NCBI GenBank assembly: GCA_046262355.1
Contig: JBHEMX010000051.1
Location: forward strand, 1-64,000
Source: DATADD01 sp046262355
GTDB lineage: Bacteria; Actinomycetota; CADDZG01; WHSQ01
Reading direction: 5' to 3'
DNA length: 64,000 bases
Each line of letters opens with the position of its first letter. Positions within the stretch are counted from its first letter, which is position 1. Position numbers and translations under genes: made by a program. Of the stretch, positions 1 to 8,685 are shown in pieces. The notes under the pieces are model-generated. The model saw only the letters and a list, made by a program, of their open reading frames with translations. It did no database searches and was not told the origin of the DNA.

Positions 1-177
1 CCCGATACAAGGAGAGAGGGTCGCGACGCCGAAACCCCCGAGCTTCAGAACCCGGCTGTATGCGTGTATCAGCGAGCGTGCTTCGGGACGGCTCAGCTCG
101 CCGGGCCGGAGCTTCGCGTTCGCGCGTTCGATCAGCGCCAAAGCGTCTGCGATGTCCTGCGCTACCGTCGTATCCAT
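1..177 (-). CDS. Hypothetical protein, N-terminal part (cut by window edge)
   Basis: A reading frame opens with ATG at 177 and stays open for 59 codons to the left edge, so only the N-terminus is visible. The product begins MDTTVAQDIADALALIERA and continues with a helical, charged segment containing LSRPEARSLI. It has good amino-acid balance for coding sequence. The helix pattern faintly recalls the N-terminal region of DUF222/HNH-endonuclease proteins of actinobacteria, but that is only an impression. No clear Shine-Dalgarno sequence precedes the ATG. It follows the decayed ARPP-1-like gene on the same strand. Confidence 0.45.
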   Translation of the reverse strand, partial: MDTTVAQDIADALALIERANAKLRPGELSRPEARSLIHAYSRVLKLGGFGVATLSPCIG

Positions 178-241
178 AAGTTCATCATGACGAGCGGGTA
201 CGACAGGTTTCGCTCGTTTGGGGGCCGGTTGGAAAGATTTT

Positions 242-782
242 TCAAAAAGATCGCCCGTAGAACCTCAAGTCGCGTGAAGCGCGGCGACAATCTCTCCATT
301 CCGCTTGCTGACTCGGACGCCGCTCCGCGCCTGATCGCGCCGCGGCGACCGTTTGCTGCGCCTGCGTCCGACGCAGCCGGGGGAACGCGTGCTCGGGTGC
401 CGGAGCGAACGCCCCCAATCGTCGACAAAGTGCCACCGTCCCTGCTCGACACACGACACTGGAAGCGTCACCCGTGATCTGGGCGCGAGGAGAGCGGTGA
501 CATTCATGATGCGGCTCTGTCGCGCTCCCTGGAGATGCTCGCCGTCTAGCAGAGGAACCGGAAGCTCCGCCTTGTTCCCGCGGTGATGTTCGGTCCGCCG
601 CCGATCTCCTCGATCGACACGAGCCCTAGCGAGAACGCCTCCGCGGCGAGCGAGTAGCCCTTTGCCAGCAGCGCCGCGAAGAAGGGCACCAGCGTCAATC
701 CGCCATGTGTACGAGGCCTGTCTGGGTGCATCTGCTCCAGCAGATCGCGTACCAAGCTTTCCTCTCGTCGCATGTGCATCAC
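242..782 (-). pseudogene. ARPP-1-like domain gene, broken by frameshifts
   Basis: Three minus-strand frames together spell one protein that resembles the ARPP-1 domain family as I remember it. The first frame (782 to about 585) gives the start and GLVSIEEIGGGPN. The second (about 585 to 430) gives PVPLLDGEHLQGARQSRIMN and LPVSCVEQGRW, the most typical part of the domain. The third (about 430 to 300) gives FAPAPEHAFPRLRRTQAQ. At least two shifts are needed and the usual C-terminal half is absent. The start overlaps the stop of the upstream gene by four bases (ATGA), so it was its operon partner. ARPP-1 domains have been linked to conflict-type systems; the biochemical role is unknown. Confidence 0.6.
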
Positions 783-1630
783 TTCTTCCCTTCACCTCTG
801 CGCTTCTTCTGCGCAACAACGTTGGCGAACAGGCGGGCGGAGACGCCCGCGGACTCAACTTCTCCCAGCGAGATGTTCGCCAGGTCGGCGGCCAGCGGCT
901 CGTCGACCGCAACCCCCTTCTCGGCCGCCCAAGCCGCCCCCGCCGAGGCATGACGTTCGGAGCGCAGCTCGGTGCGCTGCAGGTAGTTGTGCGAGATCAT
1001 GTGCAGGACTTCGCCCTCACCGTGGCGGAACAGCACCGCCACCGGCGACTCTCCGTACCTCGCCTCGAGCTCGCGGGATGAGATCAGCACCTCCACGCGC
1101 CCGGGGTCGTGGATCTGGATGGGATAGCTCGAGCCCTCGAGCCACCACTGTGGGTCGTCGCGCCCGTCCATGACGCCGGTGAGGAACGGGTTGTCGTGAT
1201 CCTTGATCTCGACCCGCACGACATCGTCGGCGGTTGGGCGTGAGTTGTAGGAGATCGTCCCGGGGAAGGCCGCCTCGACGACGTGCTTGAGGGCCCAGTC
1301 GGTCGTGAAGAGGCTCCCCCCTTGCCCGACGAACTCGGCGATGCGCCCGATGTCGCGGCGCGGGAGCTGACCGGGACAATTGACCACGAGCAGCTGCTCC
1401 GGTCGAAGTCGAACGTTCGTCAAGCCGCCGGGATCGGCGGTCGTATGCGGCATGGCCAAGGCGTCGAGCACCAGCTCGACATGGTCGTACGTGCCCCGAA
1501 CGACGACGACGTCGCTTGCCTCGACCGCGGCGAGCGCCTCGGCGTCGAGGGGCGCCTCGGTCGCCATGCGCTCGCGGGCGATGCGAGCGCCGGCTCGGTA
1601 GGCCCGAGCCCTTCTGTCTCCCTGGTCCAT
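779..1630 (-). CDS. Class I amidotransferase-fold (ThuA-like) protein of unknown function
   Basis: This 283-residue soluble protein has an alternating strand-helix pattern with hydrophobic strands such as DVVVVRGTYDHVELVL and LLVVNCPG followed by GQGGSLFTTDWAL. That resembles the flavodoxin-like glutamine-amidotransferase/ThuA fold with a nucleophile-elbow-like NCPG turn. A true catalytic triad cannot be assigned, so enzymatic activity is unproven. The ATG at 1630 has an excellent AGGAGG site at 1643-1648. It is the first gene of an operon with the ARPP-1-like gene and is divergent from the XRE regulator. A promoter overlapped by an inverted repeat lies 36-64 bases upstream, so repression by the XRE protein is likely. 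The C-terminus is lysine/arginine-rich. Confidence 0.6.
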   Translation of the reverse strand: MDQGDRRARAYRAGARIARERMATEAPLDAEALAAVEASDVVVVRGTYDHVELVLDALAMPHTTADPGGLTNVRLRPEQLLVVNCPGQLPRRDIGRIAEFVGQGGSLFTTDWALKHVVEAAFPGTISYNSRPTADDVVRVEIKDHDNPFLTGVMDGRDDPQWWLEGSSYPIQIHDPGRVEVLISSRELEARYGESPVAVLFRHGEGEVLHMISHNYLQRTELRSERHASAGAAWAAEKGVAVDEPLAADLANISLGEVESAGVSARLFANVVAQKKRRGEGKK

Positions 1631-1659
1631 GTTTCCGTCCCCTCCTAGTTGTGGCTGGC

Positions 1660-1694
1660 AGCATAACTATATGCTGATGGCATCACTCCGTCAA
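1660..1694 (-). promoter_or_regulatory. Promoter with overlapping operator of the ThuA-like/ARPP-1 operon
   Basis: On the minus strand, TTGACG (1694-1689) and TATAGT (1671-1666) are separated by 17 bases, a near-consensus vegetative promoter. The -10 box sits inside a perfect inverted repeat, AGCATA-4-TATGCT (1660-1675), a size typical of XRE-family operators. Transcription would start near 1659, leaving a leader of about 29 bases that contains the AGGAGG of the first gene. Confidence 0.6.
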
Positions 1695-1718
1695 CCGCCG
1701 TGCCCACTTGTCGTCAGG

Positions 1719-1748
1719 CTGACAGCGTTAACTAACTCCTTCTATAGT
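1719..1748 (+). promoter_or_regulatory. Promoter of the XRE regulator
   Basis: CTGACA (1719-1724), an 18-base spacer and TATAGT (1743-1748) form a good vegetative promoter on the plus strand. The expected start of transcription coincides with the GTG at 1758, so the mRNA is probably leaderless. The palindrome GTTAAC (1727-1732) lies in the spacer and could be a second regulatory site. Confidence 0.5.
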
Positions 1749-1757
1749 GAGGCAGAC

Positions 1758-2222
1758 GTGCGACAGGAAAACGACGAGCAGCAATCGATGAGGCGCCTCG
1801 GCGCTGCGATCAAGCGCATCCGCAGCGAGCAGGGGCTCAATCGACGGGAGCTGGAGAAGGAGACCGAGCTCTCCTACCCCTATCTCTCGGAGATCGAGTC
1901 GGGAAAGAAGATGCCCTCGACCCAGACGCTCCGGCGTATCGCGCAGGCGTTGGGGATCGAGGCGCACCAGCTCCTGCAGGAGGCCGAGGAAGGCATGCGA
2001 CCGCAAGACCGCAGCGCGCCGAGGCCTTCACACTTCCATTGGGCTGCGCCCGTGCAGCCTGAGGCCGCGCCGGCTGCTCCCCCGCCGTCCGAGCCGGTCG
2101 ACCTCCTCTCGCTCCCGTCCGAGGAGGACGACGAGGTGGCCGAGTTGGTGCGGATCGCCCACACGCTGGAGCCGGAAGATCTCGCCTTGGTCGCGCTGTT
2201 CGCCCGCCGACTCACGCGCTGA
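1758..2222 (+). CDS. XRE-family transcriptional regulator
   Basis: The 154-residue product has an N-terminal Cro/CI-type helix-turn-helix (about residues 12-70). It contains LGAAIKRIRSEQGLNRRELE and LSYPYLSEIESGKKMPS, the classic recognition-helix region. A proline/alanine-rich linker and an acidic C-terminal helix follow. GTG at 1758 was chosen because a promoter ends about ten bases before it. An upstream ATG in the same frame would lie inside the divergent promoter region. The gene is divergent from the ThuA-like/ARPP-1 operon and the palindrome between them is its likely binding site. Autoregulation plus repression of the neighbouring operon is inferred from position. Confidence 0.8.
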   Translation: MRQENDEQQSMRRLGAAIKRIRSEQGLNRRELEKETELSYPYLSEIESGKKMPSTQTLRRIAQALGIEAHQLLQEAEEGMRPQDRSAPRPSHFHWAAPVQPEAAPAAPPPSEPVDLLSLPSEEDDEVAELVRIAHTLEPEDLALVALFARRLTR

Positions 2223-2417
2223 GATCCCCAGGCGCGCCGATCCGGCAACCGCCCGGAGCGTCGGCGCGATCAACGAAGCGGTTGCGGGCGGCATGCTCAG
2301 CCTGCAGGGCGCGCGCCCGGCCATGAGCCCTCCACCCCGCTGAGCGACGGTAGCGGCGCCAAAAGTACGTCCGCGGCGTCCACGGCGCCCGTTGTATCTA
2401 GTGCGCCGGCGACCTTG

Positions 2418-3071
2418 TCAGTTCAGCGTCCGACAGAAGGAGGCCTCGATGCGGCCATCATCGAATTGCGCATCGAAGTCGATCCTGGTGCTCTTGGAGG
2501 TAAAGACGACCTCCACATCCTCGGAGTTGTTGTCCGTGATCCGCGACCGCCACGCTCCACGCGTCGTGACGCGCGCGACCCGGAGGTCCTCATCCACCAA
2601 TCGTTGCAGCGTCACCGTTCCAGCCTCCGCGACCGTGACATCCGTCCCTGTCTGAGAGACGTCCTCGCAGGCTTCAACCCGCAGGCGGCCGACATCCAGC
2701 TCGGCGGTGAGCTCCAAGTTGCGGCCGGCCTTGAAGAAGTCAACGCCGACGCTGTCATCGTTGTTGTCGTCGATGCGACTTCTCCAGCCTTTGCTCGTGG
2801 CGACGTTCGAGATGCGCAGCCTCTCGAACCCAACCTTTCGAAGCGTGACTTTGCCGCCGGAGACGCGGAATGTCTTGTCCTTGGGCGACGACCCCTTCCC
2901 GGTCGAAGAACCGTCCTTCTTTGACACCTTCTCCGGCTGCTTCGTAGCGCCTGTGGCTTGCTGGTCGTCACTCCCGCCACTACAGGCAGCAGCTATGGTC
3001 ATCGATAACAGCGCGACGAGCACCATCACGCGCCTCGAACGTCGATGAGATCCACCCCAGATCGTTGCCAT
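2418..3071 (-). CDS. Lipoprotein with two tandem copies of one domain
   Basis: The 217-residue product starts with a basic stretch (SHRRSRR), a hydrophobic core and a lipobox ending IAAAC, followed by a Ser/Gly/Lys-rich linker: a lipid-anchored exported protein. The mature part contains the same domain of about 65 residues twice. GKVTLRKVGFERLRISNV is repeated as GTVTLQRLVDEDLRVARV, each followed by WRSRI-DNN and an acidic beta-rich tail, and each ends near a single cysteine. ATG at 3071 is preferred to the ATG at 3140 because it gives a normal-length signal peptide. I do not recognise the domain; its regular beta pattern suggests a small sandwich. It converges with the XRE regulator. Confidence 0.65.
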   Translation of the reverse strand: MATIWGGSHRRSRRVMVLVALLSMTIAAACSGGSDDQQATGATKQPEKVSKKDGSSTGKGSSPKDKTFRVSGGKVTLRKVGFERLRISNVATSKGWRSRIDDNNDDSVGVDFFKAGRNLELTAELDVGRLRVEACEDVSQTGTDVTVAEAGTVTLQRLVDEDLRVARVTTRGAWRSRITDNNSEDVEVVFTSKSTRIDFDAQFDDGRIEASFCRTLN

Positions 3072-3347
3072 CTCTACGTCGCCTTCCCCTTCGACGCCGT
3101 TTCGTCGCTCCATGATGAACGATGTCTGCACTCGTGCCAAGCGCCGCCGGGGCGCCAGTGGCGTCGCGTGGCCATGATCGCCACGCTACCGAACCGGGTG
3201 GGCCGACGCTTGCCCTTTCCACCTCCTTCGAATTAGAGTGATCGTGATGCTGCTTCTCGGTTGACTCTTCGATCGCGCGCCTCGCGCCCCTCCTGAGGGC
3301 GCTCTCTCATGTCGCGCCCGAACCACACGTCAGAAGGAGCATCCCCC

Positions 3348-4223
3348 GTGTCGAGCGGCACCAGCACCACGAGTCAAATCACACAGCGAGCACCGCGCTG
3401 GACCTCAACCGCGCCGGCAGTCGAGGTGGACTCGCTCACGAAGGAGTTCCGGCGACGAGACAAGAAAGCCGGACGGCTCGCACGCAAGCAACCGGTGGCT
3501 GCCCTCAAGGATGTGACGTTCTCGATCGACCAGGGTGAGTGCGTCGCGATCCTGGGACAGAACGGCTCCGGAAAGTCGACACTCGTGCGGCTGCTCTCCA
3601 CGCTGCTGTTGCATGACGGCGGCAGCGCCCGCGTCTTCGGACACGACGTCTTCACGCAGCCCCGGGCGGTCCGCCGCCTGGTCAATCGAGTTTCGGTCGA
3701 GGCCTCGTTCTTCAAGAAGATGTCCTCGGCGGAGAACCTCAGCTACGCGGCCCGCTTCTACGGGATGACGGCGGCCGAGACCCGTTCCCGCATCCCAGAG
3801 ATCCTCGGGCGCGTTGGGTTCCCCATCGAGAGGCGCAACGAATCGATGGAGAACCTGTCGCGCGGGATGCAGCAGAAGGTCGCGCTCGCCCGCGCCTTGC
3901 TGACGTCTCCCGTGCTGCTGCTGCTCGACGAGCCGACCACCGGGTTGGATCCTCGCTCGAAGCTCGAGGTCCAGGACTTCATCCGCGAGTTGCGTGCCAC
4001 CCACGACGTCACCATCCTGTTGTGCACCCACGACCTCGCGGAGGCGGAGGCGCTCGCCGAGCGCGTCGGCATCCTCGACCGGGGCGAGCTCCTCGTGCTG
4101 GGGCCCGTGGGCGAGCTCCTACGCCGCTACGAGGCTCAGACGCTCGAGGACGCGTTCTTCTCCGCCACGGGCCGCACGTTCGAGCAGGAGGACGCCGACA
4201 GGGTGGGAGAGGACACGGATTGA
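3348..4223 (+). CDS. ABC transporter ATP-binding protein (ABC-2 exporter type)
   Basis: This 291-residue nucleotide-binding subunit has Walker A GQNGSGKSTLVRLL, signature LSRGMQQKVALARAL and Walker B VLLLLDEPTTGLD, followed by the switch histidine in LLCTHDLAEAEAL. The fold matches DrrA/NodI/CcmA-like ATPases that pair with ABC-2 permeases. GTG at 3348 is preferred because AAGGAG lies nine bases upstream (3333-3338); the in-frame ATG at 3309 has no ribosome site. The permease follows after an 11-base gap and the two must be co-transcribed. The substrate (drug, lipid or polysaccharide) cannot be read from sequence. Confidence 0.85.
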   Translation: MSSGTSTTSQITQRAPRWTSTAPAVEVDSLTKEFRRRDKKAGRLARKQPVAALKDVTFSIDQGECVAILGQNGSGKSTLVRLLSTLLLHDGGSARVFGHDVFTQPRAVRRLVNRVSVEASFFKKMSSAENLSYAARFYGMTAAETRSRIPEILGRVGFPIERRNESMENLSRGMQQKVALARALLTSPVLLLLDEPTTGLDPRSKLEVQDFIRELRATHDVTILLCTHDLAEAEALAERVGILDRGELLVLGPVGELLRRYEAQTLEDAFFSATGRTFEQEDADRVGEDTD

Positions 4224-4234
4224 GAGGAGGGGCC

Positions 4235-5050
4235 ATGATGCGCGCCGAGCTGGTCGGTCTCGCCGGCATCGTCGAGCGCAATGCTTACCTCGTAAAGCGC
4301 TATGTGTGGTGGGAGATCGCCTTCTTCATCTGGACGATAGCCAACACGCTAACCGTCGTCTTCATCGCCAAGGGCGTAGAAGCGGCAGGCGGGCGGCTAG
4401 ATGTGAACCGGCAGACCACGGTGCTGCTCATCGGTGCGGTGATCTGGGCGTATCTCGGCCTCATCTTCGAGATCCTCACCGAGACCGTCGCGTGGGAGCG
4501 CTGGGAGGGAACGATCGAGTACACGTTCATGGCGCCGCTGTCCCGTTCGGTGCACCTCGGAGGCATGGGGATCTTCGCAGTCGCCTACGGGGTCGCGCGC
4601 GCCGCCCTTCTGTTCGGGTCGATCGCATTCTTCTTCGATCTCGAGATGCCGCACGCCAACTATGCGGCTGCGCTGGTCGTTCTGGCCGTCGCATCCGTCT
4701 CGTTCATCGGGATCGGGATGATGACCGCGGTGTTGCCCTTGATCTCACCGGAGAAGGGCACCCAGCTCGGGTTCATCGCGCAGGGTCTGTTGCTGGTCGT
4801 GTCGGGGATCTACTACAGCGTCGAGGTGCTGCCCGAGCCCATGCAGCTACTCTCGACTATCTCACCGGCGACCTACGCCCTCGACGGCATCCGGGACGCG
4901 ATACTGCGCGGCGCAAGCGTGGGCTCGCTGTGGCACGACCTGTGGCCGCTGATCGCGATCGGGGTGATCTCGATACCCGCAGGGCTCCTGATCTTTCGCG
5001 CCGGTGAGCGCCACGCGAAGCGACACGGGAAGCTCAAGCGCTCGGGATGA
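4235..5050 (+). CDS. ABC-2 type transporter permease
   Basis: This 271-residue protein with about six membrane helices is the partner of the preceding ATPase. It shows the ABC-2 layout: an amphipathic start (VERNAYLVKRYVWWEIAFF), paired helices, and the loop before the last helices with YYSVEVLPEPMQLLSTISPA and TYALDGIRDAIL, a conserved stretch in DrrB/NodJ-like permeases. ATG at 4235 has GAGGAGG at 4224-4230. The gene ends close to the convergent NAGPA-like gene. Confidence 0.85.
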   Translation: MMRAELVGLAGIVERNAYLVKRYVWWEIAFFIWTIANTLTVVFIAKGVEAAGGRLDVNRQTTVLLIGAVIWAYLGLIFEILTETVAWERWEGTIEYTFMAPLSRSVHLGGMGIFAVAYGVARAALLFGSIAFFFDLEMPHANYAAALVVLAVASVSFIGIGMMTAVLPLISPEKGTQLGFIAQGLLLVVSGIYYSVEVLPEPMQLLSTISPATYALDGIRDAILRGASVGSLWHDLWPLIAIGVISIPAGLLIFRAGERHAKRHGKLKRSG

Positions 5051-5112
5051 GAGACCTGAGAGGCGGCCCGTCGTGGTCTCGTGCGCCGTGCCCCCTCATT
5101 GTTTCCAGAGGC

Positions 5113-6681
5113 TCAGCGCCGGCCCTCCGGCGCGCCGACGGGCGCGGCGGGACCGAGCCAGGAGGGTAGGCGCAGCGGTCGCAGGGGACGACCGATAGGG
5201 CCTCCGTAGCGATCCCGGAACCGTTGCAGCACCGGCCGGACGGAGCGAGGAAGCGTTGGGCCCATGGGACCGAATGCGCCCCGGGCGAGGGCGTCGAGCA
5301 TGCCCCCCGTCGAGGCGGGGTCCAGCGAAGTGAGACGAGCTGGGTCCTCGCGACCGTCGCCCGATGCGATCGAAGGCACCATCGAGGCGAGCGCACCGGT
5401 CACGAGGCCGGACCGCACCGGCTTCGACGGTGGGTCGAGAGGTCTCGGCTCGGATGGGTCCCGTACCGGCAGCACCAAGATGGATGAGCCCACGGCGCGC
5501 TCTCCCCCGGGATCGGAGGGCCGATTGACGATCTTGTCCTTGACCCACATCGTGGTCGATCCCCCTCCGTCGAGATTGAGCGCCCAACGCGCACCGAGGA
5601 AACGGAAAAGCCGCGCGAAGCCGATTGGAGTCATGCCGGTCGACCATCCCGGGCGGCGCCCATCGACGGTGACCAGCAGCAGCTTCCCACTCGACGTGAT
5701 GCCTATGCCGGTGCGGGGATTGCGATAGCAGAAGTAAGAACCGGTGCACGTTTCGGCCGCGATCAAACCCTCGGCCACAAGGAGAGGGTTTCCTCCGATC
5801 GTGTCGAGGACACCGGCCCAGGTGCCCATCGACCAGGTGAGGTCGACGACCTCTCCCCTCGAGAGCGACGCTCGGATCGTCTGGCCGGCCGGGGCGCCCC
5901 GTCCCGCGCTGACTACCAGGCCGCCGCCCCTTCTCAAGCGATCCGCCGAACACCTGACTCGATCCACCTCGTAGGTACGTCGAACGCCGACCTTTCCCTC
6001 TCCCCAGCTCATGCGCCCCCTGGGGAGGAGGCGAGCAGAGCACGCATGGGTCAAGGGGCGGAACGAGAGTCCCCCGGCCGGCGTGGATACGGACAGGACA
6101 TCGCGCGTGGGCCCGCGTTCGTTCCATGCCTGGATGCTCCACAGCTCGCCCGAGTCTCTCTGAGAGAGGCTCACCTTGAGCGGGGCGTGATCGAAGTAGA
6201 AGTTGTCCTCGTCCTGCGAGACGGCAAAGTTGCGTCCCCAGATGAGCGGCGACGTCTTGAGTGAGCCGTTGCGTGCGAACGCGTTGATCGGTCGACCCGC
6301 GCCCGCATCGAAGGGATGGATCGTGTAGTCACCGTTTACGGCCGCCACGGCGCCTCGACGGCGCGCCATGGAGCTGGTCCGTTCGAGCCCGGGCAGCTTG
6401 TCGCGAGCGAGCGCGACATCCGTCGTCAGCGTGGTCGACGGATCGACCTTCAAGATCCGCACACGGTTGGGGCCGCGCCGATCGAGCATGCGAGTGAGCG
6501 TCAACCCCGGGCCGAGCCTGACCGTGCGCTTGCGGTATCGGCTTGCAGCGTCGACGTGTGGAGCCACACCCGGCGCGAGGGTCGCAACGACCAAGGCGCA
6601 GGCGAGCAGCGCCACGGCGCCCCCGCGTATCACCCGCGGGCGGCGGTCCTCAACATCCGACACAATCGTCCCGACGTACAA
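5113..6681 (-). CDS. Exported phosphodiester glycosidase (NAGPA-like) protein
   Basis: The 522-residue product has an N-terminal hydrophobic segment (residues 20-45) consistent with a signal peptide or anchor. The rest matches the phosphodiester glycosidase family (NAGPA/DUF2233). AAVNGDYTIHPFDAG marks the first conserved block, and ALNLDGGGSTTMWV followed by VGSSILVLP is the family's hallmark C-terminal block. Bacterial members act on cell-surface glycans, for example hydrolysing phosphodiester-linked sugars; the substrate here is unknown. After residue 420 comes a Pro/Arg-rich tail of about 100 residues without recognisable domain. The intergenic region 6682-6874 separates it from the divergent MpaB-like gene. 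Confidence 0.8.
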   Translation of the reverse strand: MYVGTIVSDVEDRRPRVIRGGAVALLACALVVATLAPGVAPHVDAASRYRKRTVRLGPGLTLTRMLDRRGPNRVRILKVDPSTTLTTDVALARDKLPGLERTSSMARRRGAVAAVNGDYTIHPFDAGAGRPINAFARNGSLKTSPLIWGRNFAVSQDEDNFYFDHAPLKVSLSQRDSGELWSIQAWNERGPTRDVLSVSTPAGGLSFRPLTHACSARLLPRGRMSWGEGKVGVRRTYEVDRVRCSADRLRRGGGLVVSAGRGAPAGQTIRASLSRGEVVDLTWSMGTWAGVLDTIGGNPLLVAEGLIAAETCTGSYFCYRNPRTGIGITSSGKLLLVTVDGRRPGWSTGMTPIGFARLFRFLGARWALNLDGGGSTTMWVKDKIVNRPSDPGGERAVGSSILVLPVRDPSEPRPLDPPSKPVRSGLVTGALASMVPSIASGDGREDPARLTSLDPASTGGMLDALARGAFGPMGPTLPRSVRPVLQRFRDRYGGPIGRPLRPLRLPSWLGPAAPVGAPEGRR

Positions 6682-6874
6682 GCAATGTGGGTCACCGAGC
6701 AGTCATCTCGTAGGACGCCCCTATGGGCACGTCACATAGTTGTCGGCACGTGGCGCGGCCGACTGAACCCGGCGCCCCGATCCCCGCGTAGTAGCCTTGA
6801 CGCACATGGGATCGGGGGGACCCACGCAGGGTCGGGCGATCGAGCGCAAGCCGTGGCATCTATGGAGGCACTAG

Positions 6875-7714
6875 GTGCGTCACTCAAGACACCTTGAGGA
6901 GATCTTGCGCCTAGATCCCGAAGAGGATCACAAGAGGATCGTTTATCTCGACGTCTGTTACGAGTTTCCGTGGGATACGACGCGTGCACTCGAGCTCGCG
7001 CTGTTCCGGACGTTCGCGGTTCCGAGCATCGGGAAGCTCCTGGATTCCACCGGGGAGTTCTACCGCTCGGCACAGAAGCGTTACGACGACACCGACCTCA
7101 TCATCAGCACGATGCTCGAAGACGGCTACGACAGCCCTTCGGGGCGCGCCGCGTTGCGTCGCATGAATCAGATCCATCGGCGCTTCTCCATCTCCAACGA
7201 GGACTATCTGTACGTGCTCTCGACCTTCGTCTTGGAGCCCGTTCGCTGGAACGAGTGTTTTGGATGGCGCCGCATGGTCGACCATGAACGACTCGCCAAC
7301 CTCCACTGCTGGCGGGCGATCGGGCGCAGGATGAACATCACGGACATCCCTCAGACCTACGCCGCTCTCGATAGCTTCAACCGTGACTACGAGCGAGAGC
7401 ACTTCTCATCCACGGACGCGACGCAGCGAGTCGGCGTCGCCACCCGCAACATGTTTCTTGACTGGTTCCCGCATCTTGTTCGGGGGCTTGCGACTCACTC
7501 GATCTATGCGCTCCTCGACGACCGGCTCCTCAGGGCGTTTGGGTTCCCCCAACCGTCACCGGTCGCCCGGCGCGTCATCGTTGGCTCGCTGCGCGCTCGG
7601 GCTCGGCTGCTCCGGCTGCTCCCGCAGCGTCGCCGACCTCGCCTCCGCACGCAGATCAAACACCGGACGTACCCCTCGGGTTACCGTTTGGATTCGCTCG
7701 GGCCCGAAGGGTGA
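6875..7714 (+). CDS. DUF2236 / MpaB-Lcp family protein
   Basis: The 279-residue product matches the DUF2236 family, which includes fungal MpaB and the rubber oxygenase Lcp, b-type haem proteins. Visible features are the early segment RIVYLDVCYEFPWDTTRALELAL, the helix with RRMNQIHRRFSISNEDYLYVL (the histidine is a candidate haem ligand), and the helix WNECFGWRRMVDHERLANLHCW. The C-terminus is strongly basic. GTG at 6875 has GGAGG six bases upstream. Many DUF2236 proteins are uncharacterised, so an oxygenase role is inferred from family only. Confidence 0.75.
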   Translation: MRHSRHLEEILRLDPEEDHKRIVYLDVCYEFPWDTTRALELALFRTFAVPSIGKLLDSTGEFYRSAQKRYDDTDLIISTMLEDGYDSPSGRAALRRMNQIHRRFSISNEDYLYVLSTFVLEPVRWNECFGWRRMVDHERLANLHCWRAIGRRMNITDIPQTYAALDSFNRDYEREHFSSTDATQRVGVATRNMFLDWFPHLVRGLATHSIYALLDDRLLRAFGFPQPSPVARRVIVGSLRARARLLRLLPQRRRPRLRTQIKHRTYPSGYRLDSLGPEG

Positions 7715-7773
7715 GCCCCTCCAAGAACAGGGCGTCGCATCCCGGTGCCGTGCTCCGGTGCACGGGTGGGCCC

Positions 7774-8685
7774 CTATATGCCGGACCTCTCGGACCTGAG
7801 CGATGCGATGAGGCGCGTCACGGCATTCGAGAGCCCGAGGCGTTGGGCAAATGGATAGGCCGCTTCTTCGGGGTCTCCGAGCGGCCGCCTTAGATCCACT
7901 TGCGGCAGCGGGAGGTCCGTCGGGATGGTGACCACCTGCAGGGCTCGCTTGATGTAGTCGAGGTCGCGCTGCACCCGGCTCAGCGCGATCCCCTCTCCGT
8001 GCGCCTCTGCGGCCGACATGATGCCGCTCAGGCTTCCGTACCTCCTGAGCAGGGAAGCCGCGATCTTGTCGCCGATGCCGCGCACGCCCGGTAAGCCGTC
8101 GGACGAGTCACCTCGCAGCACAGCGAAGTCTCGGTACGAGCGGCCGGGGATGCCGAAACGCTCTTCGATGTATGTCTCGTCGACCCTGTCGACGAGACTC
8201 ACTCCGCGCCGGGGAAAGAGCACGAAGACATCTGGATCTCGCACCAGTTGGAAGAGGTCGCGGTCGCCCGAGACGATGGCAACGGGACCGGAGGCGCGCG
8301 CGGCGAGCGTTCCGATGACATCCTCCGCCTCGTAGCCGGGGTGCCCGATCACCTCGATGCCGCAGAGCTGTAGCAGTCCGAAGATGATCGGAACCTGCCT
8401 CTCAAGCTCCCGATCTGCTTGCTGCTGGATGCTGGACGGCAACGTGCGGTGCGTCTTGTAGGTGTCGATGAGCTCCACACGCCACTCAGGCCTCCAGTCC
8501 TCGTCGGCCGCACAACAGATGTGGCGTGGGTTGTGGTCGTGGACGAGGCGCGCGATCATGCCGAGGAATCCGTGGGCCGCGTTGACGAGCCTTCCATCGG
8601 GTGCCCGGACCGTGTCGGGCGTGGAGAAATAGGCCCGGTAGATGAGACTCGACGCGTCGATCAACAGGGTCAGGTCGTTCGTCAC
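7774..8685 (-). CDS. 5'-3' exonuclease (FEN/PolA N-domain family)
   Basis: This 303-residue stand-alone flap/5'-exonuclease corresponds to the N-terminal domain of DNA polymerase I. The acidic metal-binding clusters are visible: LLIDASSLIYRAYF at the start, AADEDWRPEWR, GYEAEDVIGTLAA, VSGDRDLFQLV and the H3TH segment RGDSSDGLPGVRGIGDKIAASLL. It should remove RNA primers, flaps or damaged 5' ends. The gene starts inside the stop of the DinB-like polymerase gene (ATGA overlap at 8682-8685), so polymerase and nuclease are translationally coupled. That pairing suggests a shared gap-filling or excision role. Confidence 0.85.
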   Translation of the reverse strand: MTNDLTLLIDASSLIYRAYFSTPDTVRAPDGRLVNAAHGFLGMIARLVHDHNPRHICCAADEDWRPEWRVELIDTYKTHRTLPSSIQQQADRELERQVPIIFGLLQLCGIEVIGHPGYEAEDVIGTLAARASGPVAIVSGDRDLFQLVRDPDVFVLFPRRGVSLVDRVDETYIEERFGIPGRSYRDFAVLRGDSSDGLPGVRGIGDKIAASLLRRYGSLSGIMSAAEAHGEGIALSRVQRDLDYIKRALQVVTIPTDLPLPQVDLRRPLGDPEEAAYPFAQRLGLSNAVTRLIASLRSERSGI

